Of a DNA stretch of 64,000 bases, positions 1 to 11,500 are shown piece after piece. The translations under genes were made by a program, and so were the position numbers. Numbering within the stretch: position 1 is the first letter of the stretch; each line of letters opens with the position of its first letter. The stretch is from Zasmidium citrigriseum (lineage: Eukaryota; Ascomycota; Dothideomycetes; Mycosphaerellales; Mycosphaerellaceae). The notes under the pieces are model-generated. The model was not told the origin of the DNA, did not search any database, and worked only from the letters and a program-made list of their open reading frames with translations. Location of the stretch: assembly GCA_002786025.1 (NCBI GenBank), contig NHNW01000021.1:124001-188000 (forward strand), read 5' to 3'.

Positions 1-832
1 GTCGAAGTGCGATGCGAAGGTGGGAGAGATGCGTGGGCGATGTGAAGGATGGATGTTGATCGTGCAGGCGACAGTTGCACTTGGATGCATGCAGGGTGCG
101 CATGGAGGCAGGCGCGATGACGCATCTGGGGAAGGTTCGGCCCGTTCAAGCGAAAGCACGTGCCTGCCGAAGGATCACCTCAGACCGCACCTCGTCAACT
201 CCCTTCATCTTGCACTCGAGTCGAGACGAATCTGTCGCCAGCAGCCTACGAACTATTCCACATCTCGCATCTCGACTATCGAATGAACCGCAATCTCAGT
301 CCTTAATACCCGGTGTTGAGCGGCGCCAGAGGCCATGGTTGAAAGCGATGGGTTGGGTCGAAGTAAAATGCACGAAGACAACATCAACGGACCATGCGAC
401 TTCATCGAACAATGATCAGAACGGAATGCTTCCTGCCTGCTTATAAAGTATCCCGAAGATTCGGCGCCCTGTCGTGCAAAGATTCCACTGCGGTACCTAG
501 CTTGCCCGAGCCGATGGAGATATCTGCCCGTCCTTGGCATACAGCACCTAGTGGCATTCTCAACAGGACGGTACTCATCTATCTGGATTTCGTGGTCATA
601 GCTCTTGGAAGTTTCTGTTTGTCGTAACATTTCGAAGCTGGCGAACGATATCAGCCTATCATTTGTACGGCTAGCCATCCGATCGCTTGACATTGGTAGA
701 CATCGCGGCGCGATAGAGATACTATGCACTACTGCTTTCTAGGTGGCCTCTGTTTACGAGAAACTGAGTACGTTATCGCCATACTCTTCTTGAAGGCCTA
801 TCACTTGGCAGCGTCCCGTGGCTTCAGCCATG
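1..832. other. Intergenic, no gene recognised
   Basis: No reading frame here has a convincing start, family motif or splice structure. The longest open frame (minus strand, 253-729) has shadow-like composition. The right end is the promoter of the asparaginase gene. Confidence 0.5.
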
Positions 833-840
833 TATAAAAG
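833..840 (+). promoter_or_regulatory. TATA box of the asparaginase gene
   Basis: TATAAAAG lies 45 nt before the ATG at 885. A consensus TATA this close to the start is typical of regulated, highly inducible fungal genes. It implies a very short 5' leader. Confidence 0.55.
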
Positions 841-884
841 CTCATCGTCCGCACAGATGAGACTGGCAAGACATCGCTCTCATC

Positions 885-2031
885 ATGCTGTTCTCCTACA
901 TTGCCCTGGCATTCGTGCCAGCGAGCCTTGCTTCTCCCATTGCGCCCAACCTTCTCGCTCGTCAAGATGTCTCTACGCCTTACAACTCCAGCCTCCCCAG
1001 CGTCAGCATCTTCGCTACCGGGGGCACAATTGCCAGTCAAGGCTCGACCAATACGCAGACCGTGGGATACAGTGTTGGACTTGGAGTTCAGGATCTGTAC
1101 GTATATCATCGAAGTCATTGCTTAGAACGTACGCTAAAAGTAGTCAATCAGGATTGACGCGGTCCCCGAAATAACCAGCATCGCCAACATCAATGGCTAT
1201 CAGATTTCGAACGTTGGAAGTCCATCCATCAACGGCACCATATTGCTTGAACTGCAGTCGCAAATCAAAGCAGAGATTGAGAAGCCGGAGATTTCTGGGG
1301 TCGTCATCACCCACGGCACTGATTCCCTCGAGGAATCAGCCTTCTTCATGCAAATGACGATCAACTCTACCAAGCCTGTGGTATTCGTGGGGGCAATGCG
1401 TCCGGCGACTGCTCTCAGCGCTGATGGGCCACTCAATCTCCTGCAAGCCGTGACGTTGGCATGCTCGCCTAAAGCTATCGGGAGGGGAACGATGATCACC
1501 CTCAACGACCGCATCGGCAGCGCTTTCGTCACTACTAAGAACAACGCCAATTCTCTCGACACTTTCTACAGCGAGGAAGCTGGCCAGTTGGGATTCTTCA
1601 TCAACCAGGTACCTTACTTCTACTACGAGGCCGCGAAGCCCATCGGCCTCACCAACTTCGACTTGACCAACACGACTGCTCTCCCGAAAGTGGACATACT
1701 ATACGCTCACCAAGATATGGACCCAGAGCTCTTCCAAGCTGCGATCTTGCTTGGTGTTGAGGGTCTGGTCGTAGCAGGCATGGGAGCTGGTGGCGTGTCC
1801 TCAGCCGCCTCTGAAGCATTGGAAACGGTGTATAATGCTACTGGTATCCCAATCGTCGCTAGCCGTAGGTCGACTGAGGGCTTCGTGTCTCAATCATCGG
1901 ACAGCGTATGGCAGATCGCTGGTGGATTCTACAACCCTCAAAAGGCAAGGATCCTGTTGCAGCTGGCTCTTGCTACGGGGCACAGTCGAGATGAGATCAT
2001 GGATCTGTTTGCACTGAACTATCCAATGTGA
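885..2031 (+). CDS. Secreted L-asparaginase (type II family)
   Basis: Hydrolyses L-asparagine to aspartate and ammonia, probably outside the cell or in the wall. Exons are 885-1096 and 1152-2031; the 55-nt intron (GTACGT...CAG) restores a continuous 363-aa frame. Residues 1-17 form a hydrophobic signal peptide ending ASLAS, followed by a possible LLAR processing site. The first catalytic loop is ATGGTIAS with the nucleophile near Thr48. The second is THGTDSLEE (about 124-132), and the substrate-binding stretch VGAMRP plus SADGPLNL follows. Length and motif order match fungal and bacterial type II enzymes, so the call is firm. Extracellular location is inferred from the signal peptide. A TATA box lies just upstream, which suits a nitrogen-regulated gene, although no AreA-type site was analysed. 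It is followed by a 500-nt gap and a second secreted-protein gene on the same strand. Confidence 0.93.
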
Positions 2032-2461
2032 GAATCAAGTCAGCCGAAAAAGTTTTACAGCAATGTGAAGAAAGCCAACACGGCAGATACACACCGCCCG
2101 TACCGACCCTCATAACTTCAGCTCTGCGTCTCTCGCATCAAATATCGATGATGGAATGGCTGATAACAGTGCGAAGATCACCGTTGGATCTCACATGGCA
2201 CGTGCGGCATCCTGATAGCAAATAGGGTGGCTGCAGGCTACGCTTGTGGACTAGCGCACGCGTAAGTGAATTAGGTTCCGTTGCGAGGAAGATGCAATCG
2301 TTGGTGAGCCACTTGGAAGACTCAACTTGCATCCCGTTATATCCTACGAAACAGTGTCTCGTTCGTTGCAGTGCTATCTTTGTCTATCGGAAGCTCATCT
2401 CATTTCCACGATATATTGTGTTAGTGAATGTAAAGCCGTGATCAACGTGCTGGCTACTACA
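2032..2461. other. Intergenic, no gene recognised
   Basis: This holds the 3' flank of the asparaginase gene and the promoter of the small secreted protein gene. Short open frames on both strands show no recognisable signal. Confidence 0.5.
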
Positions 2462-2469
2462 TATATAAA
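2462..2469 (+). promoter_or_regulatory. TATA box of the small secreted protein gene
   Basis: TATATAAA lies 64 nt upstream of the ATG at 2533. The segment between them is CT-rich, as is usual near fungal transcription starts. Confidence 0.55.
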
Positions 2470-2532
2470 CCTCAGACCCGTCTTGCCTCTTGAACGTCTA
2501 CTGCTGAGCTCGTTCGCAAATCAATTCTCAAC

Positions 2533-2916
2533 ATGCTTCCAACCATCTTGTTCACCTTCATCGCAGCGCTAGCCAGCACGGCTTTTGCGTCTCCCATCGA
2601 GTCCGGAACCCAAGGAGGCAACAATGCACCATCATGTGGTGCCGGCCAGAAGGCGGTCTGTTGTACTGGCTCCGACTTGACCAGTCTCACCGTTACGAAC
2701 TGCCTTACATGTGCGCTCTCTTGCAATGCCAAGTAACGCCTTTTTTGTTCTCTCTGACTTTCAACAGACAATCCTGATCTTGGCATCTGCGGTGTGTCGT
2801 CCAACGTGTATTGTTGCGAGACCTGCGTGGTATGTTGGTCCCTTAAAAAATTGGTAGGGTATGGCTGATTCGAATGTTAGGGACAAATCTGTTCGGCATG
2901 TACCTTGGCCAACTAG
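2533..2916 (+). CDS. Small secreted cysteine-rich protein, hydrophobin-like
   Basis: Proposed exons are 2533-2710, 2768-2829 and 2881-2916, giving 91 aa. Introns are GTGCGC...CAG (57 nt) and GTATGT...TAG (51 nt), and both joins keep frame. Residues 1-20 are a signal peptide (cut near FAS-PIES). The mature part has ten Cys in the order C-x7-CC-x12-C-x9-C-x7-CC-x2-C-x4-C-x2-C. The first eight resemble the hydrophobin order C..CC..C..C..CC..C, but the C3-C4 and last spacings are shorter than in class I hydrophobins, and two Cys are extra. It could therefore be a hydrophobin relative or an unrelated effector-type protein. The two halves look alike (C-x7-CC then C-x2-C), suggesting internal duplication. 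Without splicing of intron 1 the frame stops at 2734 and yields a 67-aa secreted protein. The gene ends 84 nt from the stop of the convergent NRPS-like gene. Confidence 0.65.
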
Positions 2917-3000
2917 AACAATCCAATTGAGAAGATCCTCGATAGAACCCAAATGCATCGCAGTAGCCCTCTTAGCTTGGCCGTTCTTTTGATACGAGCT

Positions 3001-6000
3001 TCACTTCATCAATTCATCAAGTCTGCTTTCGTTCGTAGCTCCGGCCACAGCTTCGATCGAGACAGCAAATCGATCCATCAAAGCCTCCACCGTCTTCTCC
3101 GTCAGTCGACTCTTATTGAACGCCGCGCGCAGGAAAAGTCCGTCGGTGCCTTCTTCGGTCACACGCATGTTCAGCAACATCGAAATCCTGCCATATCCCG
3201 GCTTGTCCTTTGGCAACTTCACTCGCAATTCGCCACCATCGCGACCCTTCACAACAAGACCATCCTTTTCAGCAACGTCGGAACAGTTCAACAGCGTCTC
3301 ACGTTCAAAGGGTCCGAAATGATGTACCATGGCCTCGGAAGCACGAGCTTCGAATTGAACTCCGTCATATAACACCCCTCGCATGCGGTTGATTGCCTCA
3401 GAGACAGTGCGATATGATGAGAAGTCGATGCAGACTGGGATGGTGGTTAGGGTAGGTCCCATTATTGATTCGACGCTGGGGACGCCAGCCAAGCGACCGC
3501 TTGAGGCGGATGCGAAAAAGATGCGCTGATCGCCGGAGAGGGAGCTCAAGGTTATAGCCCAGGCCAAGTGGACGAGCAAGGTCTTGCCGTGCACTTCAAC
3601 GGTGTTCGATTGAGGAAGGGTGAGATGTTTCTCCAAGGCCGTCATTTCTGGTGGACCATGCTCAGCAACTTGGTCGAGGTACGAATAGCGGTTGAAACCT
3701 TCCAGGAGGGAGGAGTAATATCTTTTGGCAGCGTCACGGTCGATCTCGTCAACGAAACGAGCAAAATTGCTAAATGCGGGAGGCGCAGGAGATGATCTCA
3801 AGGTGTCCAAGTCCTGAAGGCCTTGTTGGAGTTCTTCGAAGAGGAGCTTGCGAGTCCAGACATCCATTACAGCATGACTTGCGGTGAACACGAAATGCGG
3901 CCCAAGTTTGCTGTCCTGCACATAGGCATAGCGGACATGCGGGCGTCCATAGAGTATTCGAGTGCTGGCCACATTCGCACGGTACTTCGCTAGATCCGTC
4001 CCAGTCTCCCATATTGCCTCGTCGCGGAGAACGACACAGAAGTATTTGCCTTTGGCACAGACCATACGACTTCGAAGCACCGGGTTGCGGCTCCGGATAA
4101 CTGAGATACATGCTTCGAGCTGGTCGAGTCCAATGTCATGACAAGAGAACGTAAGCGGCATGATCCAGGTTCCTGACTCTCGATTCGCAACGACAATCCA
4201 GCGTTGTATGGGTGTCAAGGGTTGTATGTCTTCCACAAGGTCTTCATCCACTCCACACTCGTTTGCACACAATTTGACCAGATCATGATCATTGTTCTCG
4301 CGGCTAGAGGACAAAGTGGTGGATGCGATCGTTGTTGAAAATTCCAGGGCCTTGGCCATATCTTTTAGGGTAGTATGTCGGAAGACTGACGCCGCGTCGA
4401 ATGACCTGCCCCTTGACTGTGCCTCATTGGCGAGCCTGATCGCCTTCACGGAGTCTCCGCCAAGTCTGAAGAAGTCATCAGCGTCGTCGATTTTGTCAGC
4501 TTCAACATCCAGTACTTGACTCCACAGGAGTTTGAGGTCTGAGAGCTCTGTAGTGCCAACCGGCTTCGCGGAGCTGGCCTCAATCGAAACAGACTTTGCT
4601 ACCAGGCTGCGCTGCACCTTGCCTGTTGCAGTCTTTGGAATAGACTCAACTATCCATAGCTGTCGAGGGACTTTGAACGCAGAGAGACGTTCCCGGAGCC
4701 AGGCTTTTAGTGTAGTTGATTTCAACTGTTGGCCTGATTTAAGTACCACTGCCATGCCAACCTCCTCGCCATAATGCTCGTCCGGGACACCGAACGTCAC
4801 TGCCTCAGCGACACCTTCGTGCTCCAGAATCACGTTGTCGATTTCGTTCGGCGCAACTTTCTCGCCTCCTTTGTTGATTATCTCCTTCAGTCGTCCAGTC
4901 AAGCGAAGATGACCATGCTCGTCGAGCTCGCCTTGGTCGCCCGTCCGAAAGAAGCCGTCGCGGGTGAATGCTTTCTGGTTTGCTTCTGGGTTGTTACGAT
5001 AGCCTGACATAACAGATGGTCCTTTGATGACAACTTCGCCCCGTACTCCTGCGGCAAGCTCTTGTTCATCCTCGTCGATGACTTTGAGGCTGACGCCGGA
5101 GCAAGGGAGTCCGACACTGCCGACTTTGCGAGGTCCTGCTTCGATTGTGGAGGCGATGTGATGTGCGTTCTCCGTCATCGCGTACGCCTCGAGCACGGGG
5201 GCCTTGAATGTCTCCTCCATTTCGGTGAGTAGTGATGGTGCCAACGGCGAGGAGCAAGACCGTATGAAGCGAGGGATGACATCCGAGGGTGGCGATGGAA
5301 AGGACAGTAAGACCTTGTGGTGCGAAGGGGTTGCAGTAAACCAGGTCGCTTTGTGCTCCCGAAAGTCGCTCCAGAAGTCTGGGCCAAGGCCTTTTTCTGG
5401 AATAATCACACAGCTTCCACACACAAGCGGTGTGAGCAGTCCAGCTACTATCCCATGAATATGAAACAAAGGCATTATCAAAACGCTTCGATCCTTCGAC
5501 GTGAGATGATATGCATCTCGTACGTTATTTGCGGATGCTAGGAGATTGGACTGACGCAACGGTACGCCTTTCGGTTTTCCTGTTGTGCCGGACGTGTGCA
5601 ATGCAAGGGCAATGAAATCGTTGTCTTTTGGAGTGTCTCTGGCGGCTGGCTTTTTGCTTGACTTCCGGACAACATCAAGAAGAACCTGTCCACTAGTCAA
5701 GCTGCACTCTACAAGAGCGCAGTGGTGGTTCTCCGCTGCGTTGGCGAACTCGTTGGCACCGGGCTGGAATCCAGCAGGTCCAATGAGCAAGTCAGCATCG
5801 AGGTCAGTAAGAGCAAAGAGAATCTCATCCTTTTTCATGGCCGGGTTGAGCGGGGCTACAGTGGCTCCAGCATCAACCACTGCGAGGAAGGCTGCCACGA
5901 ATGATGGCGAGTTTGGCAACGACAGACAACACACAGAGCCTTTGCTCAGGCCTAGGTCGTTCAGCGTGGAGCGTATGGTGTTGACACAATTCCAAAGATT

Positions 6001-6102
6001 GTCGTATGTAAGGGTATTTAGTTTTGAGCCCGTCAAGATTAGTGAGGACTCTTGTGAGCGGCCATCGGAAGAGTCAAAGATGGTTTCGATAAGGCTGGCC
6101 AT
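3001..6102 (-). CDS. NRPS-like enzyme: adenylation, carrier, condensation
   Basis: Single exon, 1033 aa. Residues 1-500 are an acyl-adenylating domain: HTSGTTGKPKGV (169-180), YAMTEN (307-312), GFFRTGD (383-389), GRLKEIINKGGE (403-414) and the catalytic Lys in KTATGK (490-495). This half resembles the stand-alone fungal acyl/oxalyl-CoA synthetases (Pcs60/FAT2). Residues 515-590 are a carrier domain with LGGDS, the Ser551 being the phosphopantetheine site. Residues 625-1033 look like a condensation domain: LTPIQRW at the start and SHAVMD at 742-747, keeping the His and Asp of HHxxxDG while the Gly is Val. There is no thioesterase, reductase or peroxisomal C-terminal signal. The likely job is to load an acid on the carrier and condense it with a free acceptor. 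Substrate is unknown. It shares a 567-nt divergent promoter region with the HUS1 gene and has no obvious tailoring genes beside it. Confidence 0.85.
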   Translation of the reverse strand: MASLIETIFDSSDGRSQESSLILTGSKLNTLTYDNLWNCVNTIRSTLNDLGLSKGSVCCLSLPNSPSFVAAFLAVVDAGATVAPLNPAMKKDEILFALTDLDADLLIGPAGFQPGANEFANAAENHHCALVECSLTSGQVLLDVVRKSSKKPAARDTPKDNDFIALALHTSGTTGKPKGVPLRQSNLLASANNVRDAYHLTSKDRSVLIMPLFHIHGIVAGLLTPLVCGSCVIIPEKGLGPDFWSDFREHKATWFTATPSHHKVLLSFPSPPSDVIPRFIRSCSSPLAPSLLTEMEETFKAPVLEAYAMTENAHHIASTIEAGPRKVGSVGLPCSGVSLKVIDEDEQELAAGVRGEVVIKGPSVMSGYRNNPEANQKAFTRDGFFRTGDQGELDEHGHLRLTGRLKEIINKGGEKVAPNEIDNVILEHEGVAEAVTFGVPDEHYGEEVGMAVVLKSGQQLKSTTLKAWLRERLSAFKVPRQLWIVESIPKTATGKVQRSLVAKSVSIEASSAKPVGTTELSDLKLLWSQVLDVEADKIDDADDFFRLGGDSVKAIRLANEAQSRGRSFDAASVFRHTTLKDMAKALEFSTTIASTTLSSSRENNDHDLVKLCANECGVDEDLVEDIQPLTPIQRWIVVANRESGTWIMPLTFSCHDIGLDQLEACISVIRSRNPVLRSRMVCAKGKYFCVVLRDEAIWETGTDLAKYRANVASTRILYGRPHVRYAYVQDSKLGPHFVFTASHAVMDVWTRKLLFEELQQGLQDLDTLRSSPAPPAFSNFARFVDEIDRDAAKRYYSSLLEGFNRYSYLDQVAEHGPPEMTALEKHLTLPQSNTVEVHGKTLLVHLAWAITLSSLSGDQRIFFASASSGRLAGVPSVESIMGPTLTTIPVCIDFSSYRTVSEAINRMRGVLYDGVQFEARASEAMVHHFGPFERETLLNCSDVAEKDGLVVKGRDGGELRVKLPKDKPGYGRISMLLNMRVTEEGTDGLFLRAAFNKSRLTEKTVEALMDRFAVSIEAVAGATNESRLDELMK

Positions 6103-6669
6103 GTTGTCGTATTCCCGTCACCCAGCCCGGGAGCCAGGACGCTGTATGATTAGAAAGTAACGAGAAACAGATCGATGGACTGTAGGAGACGACAGAGCAT
6201 GAAAATGGCTCGAATTTGGTACAATTCTGCAGAGATATGAGTGAAATGAGAAAGAAGAAAATAGGAGATGATGGCATTTCACCGCCATCTCGTCGATAAG
6301 ATTCTCGTCGCCCGAGCTGCATATCGTAACTTTGGTGCGGATGGGAGATGCACATTCGCGGCGGAAGAGAAGTGAAGAGGGCGCGACGTCTGCTTCTGGG
6401 AGGTACGCTGACCATTCTAGGACTAGCACTTCGGGACTATCCGCGTAGCTCCCGTCGTCCCGTGGAGCGCGCCTTCTTCGCGTTGAGGGAGCCTGCAACT
6501 CTCTTCTGCACATGGCAAGTCAAAATCAACAACATCTGCAGCTCGAATCTCAAACAAACGCGCCTCCGCTTTAGAAAGACGCGCTCAGAAAGATGATACC
6601 TTAGATGACAACATGAGACGGCAGATGTCTGAGCTCCCTCCACTTCAGACTGGGTAGACACCGCTCAAG
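6103..6669. other. Divergent promoter region between NRPS-like gene and hus1
   Basis: No coding signal recognised. It must carry both 5' regions, including a CT-rich leader before 6670. Confidence 0.5.
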
Positions 6670-7800
6670 ATGCGGTTCAGGGCGAGTATCCAAAACATTC
6701 ACACCTTCACCAAGTTCACTGCATCTCTAGCTACTCTTGGCCATATTGCCTGGGTCAGGTTGGATGACAAAGATGTCCGTTTTACTGTCATCCCCGAACA
6801 AGGTACACAAGTCTGGTCGGTCTTATCACCGGACACCATCTTCGAAACGTACACGATACAGTCGGCAGCTCCGAACAACACCATAAATCTCGAGGTCCCC
6901 CTTGCGCCTCTCCAACGAGCTCTCAAGAGCGCCCAAAATGCCGTCGCAGCGAATATTCGCCTCACGAAAAAGGACAATATCCCGTTACTATCGCTTACCA
7001 TCACGACCCAAACCATGAGCAGCAGCGCTCCGTCTGGCATCAATGGCCAATCAAGCTCGGGCGAGCCGAGCACCAATGGCTTCGGGACTGGCGAGGAATT
7101 TCGCGAAGAAAGCGCGGACTTCTTCGGCGCCAGACAAGATCGAGAGACTCTGGTCACTCAGGACGTGCCCGTTCGGGTTCTCGCACCAGCCTCTGTTGAA
7201 GGCCTACACGAACCAAGATGTCGAGAGCCTGATGTTCACATCGTCCTGCCAAACCTGATGCAGCTCAAAGGAATCAGCGACCGGTTCACGAAGCTCGCAA
7301 TGACGACCAAGAGCGCATCAAGAAGCGGGTTCGGTAGCGCAGCTTCTGGACCGAAGTTAGAGCTCAGTGGAAACATGCACGGCTGTCTGCGGCTTGCCCT
7401 CAACACTGACGCAATGCGCATCAACAGTCTTTGGACCGGGCTTGAGAATCCCGAGTTGGATCCAGCACAGGTAGTAGATGGTGAGGAGGGGCTTGTGAAT
7501 CATCCGAGTACTCGCATGAAAGAACTGGGCGACTCCTCTGGTCAAAGTGAAGAAGGCTGGGCGACAGTCCGCATCGAAGGCAGAGACTGGGGTCGCGTGC
7601 TCAGCGTAGGCAGGCTAGGTGGAAGAGTGATCGCATGCTTTGTCCACGAGCACGCGCTGATCCTGTACGTATTCCTTAACGGCGACGAGCCAGGGGGTGG
7701 GGATTCTGTGTTGACGGTAAGATGTGACCCAAGAGCTGAGCACTTCTGTTTTGCATACTGACCGAGGCTGCAGTACTACATATCTTCCTATGCGACGTAG
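6670..7800 (+). CDS. hus1: HUS1 checkpoint clamp subunit (9-1-1 complex)
   Basis: Subunit of the Rad9-Rad1-Hus1 sliding clamp that is loaded at damaged DNA and activates the ATR/Mec1 checkpoint in the nucleus. Exons are 6670-7716 and 7774-7800, 357 aa. The N-terminus has the Hus1/PCNA-like fold start, MRFRA followed by FTKFTASLATLG. The last exon adds only eight residues, YYISSYAT, which matches the conserved Tyr-rich Hus1 end. This is strong support for the intron GTAAGA...CAG. If the intron is read through, the frame ends in a different tail. A low-complexity Ser/Gly segment around residues 115-150 is probably an inter-lobe loop. The 3' end is followed by a 720-nt gap before the formin gene. 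Confidence 0.9.
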
Positions 7801-8520
7801 GCGTATGCCTAGTTTGGAGGGACCCTTTCATGTGAACGGACGCAGTGCATGGTGTGCTGGCGGCGATGATAAGCTGCATGGATGCCCGCCCTTAGTGGGA
7901 AGCGAGGGGCGAGCGATGTCGAAAAGGAATTGCTGGCAGAACATCTCACATAGACACACGCATCAAATTCTCAGCAAAGGAGAAACAGACGCCTCCTTTT
8001 CCCTCCTGTCGTGACCCGGTTCTAGGTTGTACGCGGCCAATCTAAGTCCCGAGGCGATCCTGCGAAGGTTTGGCTCGGCGCGCTTTCCGAAGTCGTCAGG
8101 AGAAGCTGCCCAGCGCGCACGGTTTGGGAGGGCAACCGGGGGTCGGGCGTGTCGAGATCGCACGCTTTGACATTAACGACCCAGCCCGAAACCTGCGGAG
8201 AACCGCCGGCACCCAAGTCGCCCACCACCTGCCCACCACCATCTACTGTTGCAACGTCGCCGTCCTGTACCGCCGCTGACTGACGAGAGACGCGGACGAC
8301 TGTCTTACCCGATCCGGCGGCGTGGACCACCCCCGAACGACGACGAGCCACGGCCTCTGCCACAGCGCCCGCACGTGTGGCCGGCCAGGTGAATGGCATA
8401 GCGGAGCATCGGAGGAGAACAGCCATACCAAATACCGACAAAAAGGAATACCACGGTGCAGACTGGCCACGCGCAGCAGCGGACGCGCCTTGAGCGCCGG
8501 CCCCAGCAGGAGGCGACAGC
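7801..8520. other. hus1 3' flank and formin 5' region
   Basis: No gene recognised. Open frames on the minus strand across 8022-8783 overlap the formin start and show no family signal. The last 250 nt are GC-rich, probably a long formin leader. Confidence 0.5.
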
Positions 8521-11500
8521 ATGTTCTCGAGCGACAAAGCGTCGCGGCAGTCGAGCGGAGGGAAGTCTTTGTTCTCCCGGCACAAGAAAGAGAAGGCCCA
8601 GGATGTGCCTCCGATGCCAGAGACGGCTTCGCGACACTCGCACCGCAGCTCGACGTCGACCATAGAGCAGGATGAGTACATGGCGGGCAAGAATGGGAAC
8701 GGACAGTCAGGGCAGGAAGGCCTGGCCATGCAGGCGGGCGTTATCACCAGCATACCATACGATGCTATGCCCAAGGATAACAAGCCTCCCGTGCACGTCG
8801 ACCACGCGGACAGACCGGTCTCGCGCCGCGAACCGCTGCCCCATCATTTGAACAAAGGCGGCGGTGACTTTCACCAGTATCCCGCTTTCGATCCAAGTAC
8901 ATTGCCTCCCAGGCCTCCTACCCATGGCAGCATGTCCGCGAGAGGAGGTACTGCACGTTCGTTCGAATCCGATGCCACGACCCTAAACGGAGGTTACGCG
9001 CAATCTCGAAGCTCGAGTGATCATGGCAGCATAAGATCGAACTCTTCGCATGATCGAAGGCATTACCTACAGCCAAATGCCAGCCAGGCGTCGTTTGGGA
9101 ATCAATCAGACTACTCACATCTTCCTCAGCTTGGAGCTTCTACCACCCGCGAGAAGGAAAGGCATCATCACTTTCTCAATGCTCACAATCCGTCCGCATT
9201 CTCCAGCACAGCATCGATCTCGCCAGATAACTTCCAGCTGCATCGCCCCAAGGATGACAAGGTCATTGAAAAAGAGTTTATGGAATTGATGCTCAAGCGT
9301 GGATGGAAAAGTTTACCTGAACAAGCGAGAAGACAAATGGAGGCCTACCCAATTCAAAAGAAGTGGACTCTGGTTCATCAAGATCGGTTGGCGGAATGGC
9401 AGGGAGAGCAGAAGAAGAAAAGTATGGCTCGCAACACAATGGTCAGCATCGACGGGACGAATATCATTGGTCGCTTTGATGAGGAGGGGAGTCCAGAGTG
9501 GTACGTCAAGAAGATCTTGGAGAACAGCATCACGCCGAAGCAGCTACAGAGCTTGTCCGTGAGCTTGAGAACGCAGCCGATTGCATGGGTGAAGGCATTC
9601 GTTGAAGCACAAGGCCAAATCGCACTCACCAACGCCTTGGCAAAGCTGAACCGACGACAAGGCTCAGGGCCCGCTCCCGTGGGCGGATCCACGTCAGAAC
9701 GAGACCTCGATCGCGAATATGATATCGTCAAGTGCTTGAAGGCGCTCATGAACAACAAGTACGGCGCCGACAATGCACTCCAACACGATACGATCGTTAT
9801 GGCGCTGGCGAGTTCGTTGACTTCGCCCCGACTGAACACGAGGAAGCTTGTGTCCGAGCTACTCACCTTTCTGTGCCATTGGGCCAATGGACAAGGCCAT
9901 ATCAAGGTCTTGCAATGCTTGGACCATCTCAAGGCACAGCAGAACGAGAATGGGCGATTCGATGCATGGATGCGTATCGTGGAAGTCACGATCGATGGTC
10001 GCGGGAAGATGGGCTCTCTTGTGGGTGCGTCGGACGAGGTTCGAAGTGGTGGCATTGGAATGGAGAACCTGCTCATGGAGTACGCCGTGGCATCTCTGTT
10101 CTTGGTCAACATCATTGTGGACGCCCCTGAGAAGGACCTGCACCTACGATGTCATCTGCGCGCCCAGTTCGTGGCCTGCGGTCTCAAACGCATCCTCACG
10201 AAGATGGAGGATTTTCAGTACGAAGTCATTGACAAGCAAATCGAGCATTACCGAACGAACGAGGCCATCGACTATGAAGATCTCCAAGAACGAGAAGGGA
10301 GCTCTATGCACGAGAGTATGGAAGGTGAAGGCAAAGACTTGAACGATCCTGTCCACATCGTCGAGGCCATCCAGCAAAGGCTTGCCGGAAGCAAAGAAGG
10401 CGACTACTTCTTGTCAGCGTTGCAACACCTGCTGCTGATCCGAGACAATGAAGGCGAGGACAGATTGAAACTCTTCCAACTTGTGGAAAGCATGCTCTCG
10501 TATGTGGCCATGGATCGAAGGCTGCCGGATATGGACTTGAAGCAATCTCTCAACTTCTCCGTGCAGAGCTTAATGGACAAGCTGTATACCGACTCTGAAG
10601 CCCGGCAAGCCAGAGAAGCAGCGTCTGAGGCCAAACTTATTGCTGATGCTGCGATCGCTGAGCGTGATGAGATGAAATATCAGGTCGAACTAGGTGCAGA
10701 AGGACTTGTTGCAAAACTGCAAAAGCAGCTTGCAGAACAAGAAAGCATCATCGATCTTCAACAGCGGCAAGCAGAAGCCTTCAAAGCAGAACTGGCGGAG
10801 CTTCAGCGTGTGCGAGCGCAGGAGCTGCAACGCAACGAGCTCGAGACCAGGGAGCTTTACCTCATGCTCAAAGATGCTCAAGATATTGCTGCGTCGAATG
10901 CGAAGAAGGGCAAGAATGGCGAGCAGACGGATCCTGCAGCGATGCAGGGCATTCTCGACCGAGAAAGACTCATGGATCGTTTGGAGATGCAGCTGGAGCG
11001 TGCTAAGACGCAGGCGAAATTGGAGGGCAAGGTATGGCAGCAATTCAATCCGAGCGACAAGCTTAGAGAGCTTCGCGAGAAGATGGAGGGTGCGGGTCTG
11101 GAGCCAGACGGGCTCGATGCTCAGATGCAATACCTCGGATCAGCGCCTAGGACCAAGAGCGCCATACAGCGAAAGCCGGTTGCAAGGAAGTTCGATCCGG
11201 AAGCATCTGTCACCGAGGACGAAGAGACTGATATCGGAGACGATGATATCGTCTACGAGAAGCCAAGACTGGTTGAGATGAAGAGGCCCACGATTCCAAG
11301 TTCTGTGGCAAATGCACAGCAGGGTATGCTCTCAGAGCTCACTAGCAAAACGCAACGAATCGACGGCAGCGACGATGAAGGTGACGGCATCACCACTGGG
11401 CCTAGCCATCCGAGTCTGGAAAGCGACAGCCCGAAGACACCGACGAGCAGCGATGGCGCAGAGCAGCCCAAGGACAAGTTCGATGGCCCTCAGGCGCCTC

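Noticed and set aside
8022..8783. 253-codon minus-strand open frame
   Set aside because: Overlaps the formin leader and N-terminus antisense; no motif and no splice or promoter support.
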